Shown here: one piece after another, positions 60,387 to 64,000 of the stretch
How positions within the stretch are numbered: the stretch's first letter is position 1
Layout: each line of letters starts with the position of its first letter
Assembly: GCF_041820985.1 (NCBI RefSeq)
Contig: NZ_JBGUAU010000024.1
Coordinates: 19,012 to 83,011, forward strand
DNA length: 64,000 bases
Source: Evansella sp041820985
GTDB taxonomy: Bacteria > Bacillota > Bacilli > Bacillales > Salisediminibacteriaceae
Direction of reading: 5' to 3'
Notes under the pieces: model-generated
What the model was told of the DNA's origin: nothing
The model's database searches: none
What the model saw: only the letters and a program-made list of their open reading frames with translations
Made by a program: the position numbers and the translations under genes

Positions 60387-62759
60387 ATGTTAACCTTTGT
60401 GAAAAAAATTATCGGTGATGAGCAAAGTCGAAGAGTAAAGAAGTATCAAAAAATTGTAGATGAAATCAATGCGTTGGAAGAGACATTCGAGAAGTTTTCA
60501 GATGGACAGCTTCAGCAAAAAACGATCGAATTTAAAGAGAGACTAGAAAGTGGTAGTAGCCTTGATGATATAAAAGCGGAGGCGTTTGCTGTTGTTCGTG
60601 AGGCTTCGAAACGAGTATTAGGCTTACGACACTATGATGTTCAGTTAATGGGTGGACTAACTCTTTATGATCGAGATATTGCAGAAATGGCAACAGGCGA
60701 AGGAAAAACACTTGTAGCTTCCCTCCCTAGTTACTTACGTGCACTGGAAGGAAAAGGTGTCCACGTTATCACTGTAAATGAATACTTAGCAAAACGTGAC
60801 CGTGACCAAATCGGTCAGGTTCATGAATTCTTGGGTCTCTCCGTTGGATTAAATATTGGTGGAATTAGCCCTGTTGAAAAGCAACAGGCTTACGCTTCTG
60901 ATATTACGTATGGAGTAGGAAACGAATTTGGATTTGATTACTTACGCGATAATATGGTTTATTCTCCATCTCAACGAGTTCGTCAACGCCCCTATCATTA
61001 TGTCATTATCGATGAGATTGATAGTGTATTAATAGATGAAGCCAAAACACCATTAATAATTGCTGGAAAAACAAGTGTGAATCCGAATCTATATCATATA
61101 TGTGCAAAAATGTCGAAAAGCTTTAAGGAAAACGAGGATTATATTTACGATCGTGAAGTAAAATCTGTTAACTTTACCGATGCTGGGATAACAAAAATAG
61201 AGCGAGCTTTTGGTGTAGATAATTTATACGATTTAGAGCATCAAACTTTATATCATTATGTAATCCAAGCATTACGAGCACGAGTAATGTTTCATAGAGA
61301 CGTAGAATACATGATTCAAGAAGGAAAAGTACTTCTTGTTGATATGTATACAGGTCGTGTGATGGAGGGTCGAACACTCAGTGACGGTCTTCATCAAGCA
61401 ATCGAAGCAAAAGAAGGTTTAGAGATTACAGAAGAAAATAAGACACAAGCTACTGTTACGATCCAAAACTATTTCCGTATGTATCCTGACTTAAGTGGGA
61501 TGACAGGAACTGCGAAAACGGAAAAAACAGAATTTGAAATGCTTTATAGCATGGATGTTATTCAAATACCAACGAACAAACTTAAAATTCGTAACGATCA
61601 TCCAGACCGTATTTATATGACTGTTGAGGATAAATATAGAGCGACTGTAGAAGAAGTGAAACAGCGTCACAAAACAGGTCAACCTATTCTCGTATGTACA
61701 ACATCAATTATTCAATCAGAAATGGTTGCTAACTATTTTGATGAAGCTAATTTACCTTATAATCTATTGAATGCAAAAAGTGTGGAAAAAGAAGTTGAGT
61801 TAATTTCCAAAGCTGGTCAAAAAGGCCAAATTACGATAGCCACAAACATGGCTGGTCGCGGAACAGATATTAAGCTTGGTGATGGAGTAGCAGAACTCGG
61901 TGGATTATTTGTTTTGGGTACAGAAAAGCATGAAAGTCGTAGAATTGACAATCAGCTAAGAGGCCGTTCAGGTCGACAAGGTGACCCTGGTGCTACACAA
62001 TTTTTCATTTCTATTGAAGATGAGATGATGAAACGTTTTGCTCGGGAAGAAATGCTAGAGTGGCAGAAAACATTACTGTCCGATGATACTGGATTAATTA
62101 CAAGCAAAGAAGCTGCCGAGTTTATTGAGAAGGTTCAACGAATGAGTGAGGACGCTAACTATGCAGCCCGTGAATACACAGTAAAACTAGACGATATTGC
62201 AAACGAACAACGTGAGGTTATCTATAAACTACGAAATAAAATGCTAGAAACAGATAATCCACTTGCTATTACGTATGATATGATGGAAAAAGGCGTTTTA
62301 TCGTTTGTGGAGCAATACTGCCCAGACTACCAGCTTGTAGAAGAATGGAATATTACAGAATTGGAAAGCCATTTAAACAATATTTTCTTGTTGGAAAAAT
62401 TATCGTTTGATACAGATGAGATAGATAGCTCTTCTGACATACAAGAAATGGTGAAAGAAGTTTTTGAGCGCTATGTTGAGTGGATTAAGCATCACGAATC
62501 GGATGAAAATATTCAAAACACCACAAGACAGATACTGCTAATGACATTAGATAGACACTGGCTCTCTCATTTAGATGACATGTCTCGTTTGAAAGAAGGA
62601 ATCGGTCTTCGAAGCTATCAACAGGAAGACCCACTTCGTATCTTCCTACGAGAAAGCTATGAACTGTTTGAAAAGAACTTCATGAAGATACGTCGTGATG
62701 TAAGCATGCACCTTACAAAAGTATTAAAACCTAAGCTTGAGAGTGAAATGGAGGAATAA
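60387..62759 (+). CDS. secA2: Accessory Sec translocase ATPase SecA2
   Basis: A 790-residue SecA paralogue. NBD1 has MATGEGKTLVASLPSYL (Walker A, near residue 102) and VIIDEIDSVLIDEAKTPLI (Walker B). A preprotein-binding domain lies between about 225 and 370. NBD2 has NMAGRGTDIKLGDGVAELGG and QLRGRSGRQGDPGATQFF. The C-terminal zinc/lipid-binding tail of housekeeping SecA is missing, so it ends near residue 790. This short form drives export of S-layer proteins in Bacillus anthracis. slaP follows 2 bases after the stop. ATG after AAGGAGAG. Confidence 0.95.
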   Translation: MLTFVKKIIGDEQSRRVKKYQKIVDEINALEETFEKFSDGQLQQKTIEFKERLESGSSLDDIKAEAFAVVREASKRVLGLRHYDVQLMGGLTLYDRDIAEMATGEGKTLVASLPSYLRALEGKGVHVITVNEYLAKRDRDQIGQVHEFLGLSVGLNIGGISPVEKQQAYASDITYGVGNEFGFDYLRDNMVYSPSQRVRQRPYHYVIIDEIDSVLIDEAKTPLIIAGKTSVNPNLYHICAKMSKSFKENEDYIYDREVKSVNFTDAGITKIERAFGVDNLYDLEHQTLYHYVIQALRARVMFHRDVEYMIQEGKVLLVDMYTGRVMEGRTLSDGLHQAIEAKEGLEITEENKTQATVTIQNYFRMYPDLSGMTGTAKTEKTEFEMLYSMDVIQIPTNKLKIRNDHPDRIYMTVEDKYRATVEEVKQRHKTGQPILVCTTSIIQSEMVANYFDEANLPYNLLNAKSVEKEVELISKAGQKGQITIATNMAGRGTDIKLGDGVAELGGLFVLGTEKHESRRIDNQLRGRSGRQGDPGATQFFISIEDEMMKRFAREEMLEWQKTLLSDDTGLITSKEAAEFIEKVQRMSEDANYAAREYTVKLDDIANEQREVIYKLRNKMLETDNPLAITYDMMEKGVLSFVEQYCPDYQLVEEWNITELESHLNNIFLLEKLSFDTDEIDSSSDIQEMVKEVFERYVEWIKHHESDENIQNTTRQILLMTLDRHWLSHLDDMSRLKEGIGLRSYQQEDPLRIFLRESYELFEKNFMKIRRDVSMHLTKVLKPKLESEMEE

Positions 62760-62761
62760 TC

Positions 62762-63661
62762 GTGGCTTTATTTTTCGGAAAAAAGAAACAGGAAGAACTT
62801 AAATTAGAAGGAAAGGAATCTGTGGTATCCTCTGAAGAAGTACTAGAACAATCCACAACATCGGAAGAGGAAGAGGTTACAACTCAAATCTCTTTTCATC
62901 CAGAGTGGAATTTAGCACAAGAGGATATATACGCATTCCAGTTCTTAAATATGGAATTACCTCCTTTAAAACCTAACCAGATCTCTATATCTGGTATCAG
63001 TATGGTACAAACAGAAGAAGGATATGCTTTTACTGCATTTTTGCGTCACAGTTTAAACAAAGCTATTAAGCTAGAAACGACGAAAATCGCACTATTAGAC
63101 GGCAATGACCAACTTATAGGAAGAAAAGCATTTGACCTTACTAACGTTGGTGAATTACCCGCAGCGAGTAGTCGCCCGTGGACCTTCGTATTTACAGAAA
63201 AAGACTTACTTAAGAATGACATTCCAGTACAGGGTTGGAAATTGGCGTTTGTTTTAGAAGAAACAAAGGAAAAGCATTCATTAGATCTGGATAGCACATG
63301 GAAAAAGTCTCTTGATTCCGCTGCAAAAAAGCAATTGAAAGATTTAGTAGATCGAATTGACCCTCCGAAGAAAGGTGAAGTGAACTTTCTAGGAGTACAA
63401 GCTAAATTTACAGCTGATGACAGTCTTCATGTTACGTTACTTATTCGAAATGGCGGTAATAAATCGATCAATTTAGAGCAGATTCCTTTGCAAGTAGAAG
63501 ATGCGAATGGAGATATCGTGGCTAAAGGTGGATTTAAAGTCGGCAAGCTTGAAGTAAAAGCTAATACAAGTAAGCCGTGGAACTTCATCTTCCCACCAGC
63601 GATGGTTGTAAAGCGTGATGCAGACTTCTCCCGCTGGAAGGCATATGCACCTAACAACTAA
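62762..63661 (+). CDS. slaP: Accessory Sec S-layer assembly protein SlaP
   Basis: A 299-residue protein without signal peptide. It has two copies of a SLAP-type domain of about 100 residues. Copy one: FHPEWNLAQEDIYAFQFLN to RPWTFVFTEKDL (about 45-150). Copy two: LDSAAKKQLKDLVDRIDPPK to KPWNFIFPPAMV (about 180-290). Both share a beta-rich core ending in [RK]PW.F.F. It works with SecA2 in S-layer protein secretion in Bacillus anthracis. The start is GTG 62762, 2 bases after the secA2 stop, with GGAGG before it. The N-terminal 45 residues are acidic and poorly ordered. Confidence 0.93.
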   Translation: MALFFGKKKQEELKLEGKESVVSSEEVLEQSTTSEEEEVTTQISFHPEWNLAQEDIYAFQFLNMELPPLKPNQISISGISMVQTEEGYAFTAFLRHSLNKAIKLETTKIALLDGNDQLIGRKAFDLTNVGELPAASSRPWTFVFTEKDLLKNDIPVQGWKLAFVLEETKEKHSLDLDSTWKKSLDSAAKKQLKDLVDRIDPPKKGEVNFLGVQAKFTADDSLHVTLLIRNGGNKSINLEQIPLQVEDANGDIVAKGGFKVGKLEVKANTSKPWNFIFPPAMVVKRDADFSRWKAYAPNN

Positions 63662-63675
63662 TTGGATTACAAAAT

Positions 63676-63727
63676 AAGAGTGTGTTGAAAGGTATTCAAA
63701 CTGTATACCTTTTGACACACTTTTTTT
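63676..63727 (+). terminator. Terminator of the secA2-slaP operon
   Basis: AGTGTGTTGAAAGGTAT pairs with ATACCTTTTGACACACT, a 17-base arm with a mismatch, followed by TTTTTTTCT. Confidence 0.88.
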
Positions 63728-63747
63728 CTATCAGTTACTAAATAAAA

Positions 63748-64000
63748 TATATATGTGCGGGTTGCGCTCGATTATATGTGCGAATTTCCACAATTTATGT
63801 GCGGGTTGCTCCAATATATGTGCGAATCTCGCTAATATATGTGCACTTTCATATTTTGAGACACCCCGCCATCGCTTTTTTCCTTTCCCTTGTTTCCTTT
63901 ACCTGTACTGTCCTTCCTTAAAAAACAAAATTTGCTCTTTTTTAAATTGGAGGTAAATTTATGTGCGGGTTTCCACAATTTTTGTGCGGGTTGCTCGAAT
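63748..64000. repeat. ATATGTGCG(GGTT/AAT) repeat cluster
   Basis: Near-tandem units of about 25 bases beginning (T)TATGTGCG, alternating GGGTTGC and GAATTTC/GAATCTC endings, at about 63751, 63773, 63797, 63818, 63837, 63958 and 63983. The cluster runs off the end of the window. A 67-codon open frame through it (63753-63956) is an effect of the repeat. Confidence 0.7.

Noticed and set aside
63753..63956. 67-codon cysteine-rich open frame at the right end
   Set aside because: It is made by the ATATGTGCG repeats being read in one frame; no start signal.

Overview
The window comes from a low-GC Gram-positive bacterium, almost certainly a member of the Bacillaceae. The reasons are strong AGGAGG-type ribosome binding sites with frequent TTG/GTG starts, S-layer homology (SLH) surface proteins, a SecA2/SlaP accessory secretion pair, CsaB, TagA/TagO-type wall-polymer enzymes and a bacterial tyrosine kinase module for capsule control. 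I cannot name the species. No rRNA, tRNA, CRISPR array or intact mobile element was seen.

Left part (about 0.1-24.0 kb, all on the minus strand): a capsule/exopolysaccharide locus read from right to left. It starts with a Wzz-like adaptor, tyrosine kinase and PHP-type phosphatase (24.0-21.7 kb). An elaborately structured RNA follows (about 21.45-21.56 kb), placed like the EAR/epsC RNA of Bacillales polysaccharide operons. Then come galU, a CapD/EpsC-type dehydratase, a four-helix-bundle protein, an orphan pseudopilin and the PglE/EpsN-like aminotransferase. The phosphoglycosyl transferase, GNAT, PLP enzyme and ATP-grasp enzyme come next, then glycosyltransferases, polymerase, flippase and acyltransferase. 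Ugd, a UDP-glucuronate epimerase-like enzyme and a VanZ-like protein end it. The likely product starts with a diamino-trideoxy sugar on undecaprenyl phosphate and contains uronic acid. Several terminator-like hairpins lie inside this long unit, which fits processive antitermination. The locus carries scars: a C-terminal fragment of a second dehydratase allele, a decayed ugd tail, a deleted IS4-type element and many TAACCAAC-type repeats.

Middle part (24.2-39 kb): exported and surface proteins. There are three SLH proteins plus a 1677-residue protein with three Ig-like units, an FN3 domain, twelve helical repeats and C-terminal SLH domains. An LCP (LytR-CpsA-Psr) ligase and a secreted TraB/GumN protein are also here.

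Right part (39-64 kb): secondary cell wall polymer and S-layer assembly. It contains mnaA, tagO, a second VanZ, csaB, a glycosyltransferase, an asparagine-synthetase-like protein, two flippases, and a plus-strand operon of an O-antigen ligase/polymerase, an FG-GAP-like membrane protein and a lipoprotein. An 831-residue protein with PH-like repeats, a ManNAc dehydrogenase, tagA, secA2 and slaP complete it. SLH domains bind pyruvylated wall polymer, CsaB pyruvylates it, MnaA/TagO/TagA-type enzymes build it, and SecA2-SlaP exports S-layer proteins, so the genes form one functional neighbourhood.

From 28.5 to 60.2 kb nearly every gene junction carries copies of an inverted repeat built on GTAGCACCTAC, often serving as terminator. 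The left part has different repeats, which suggests a separate history for the polysaccharide locus.
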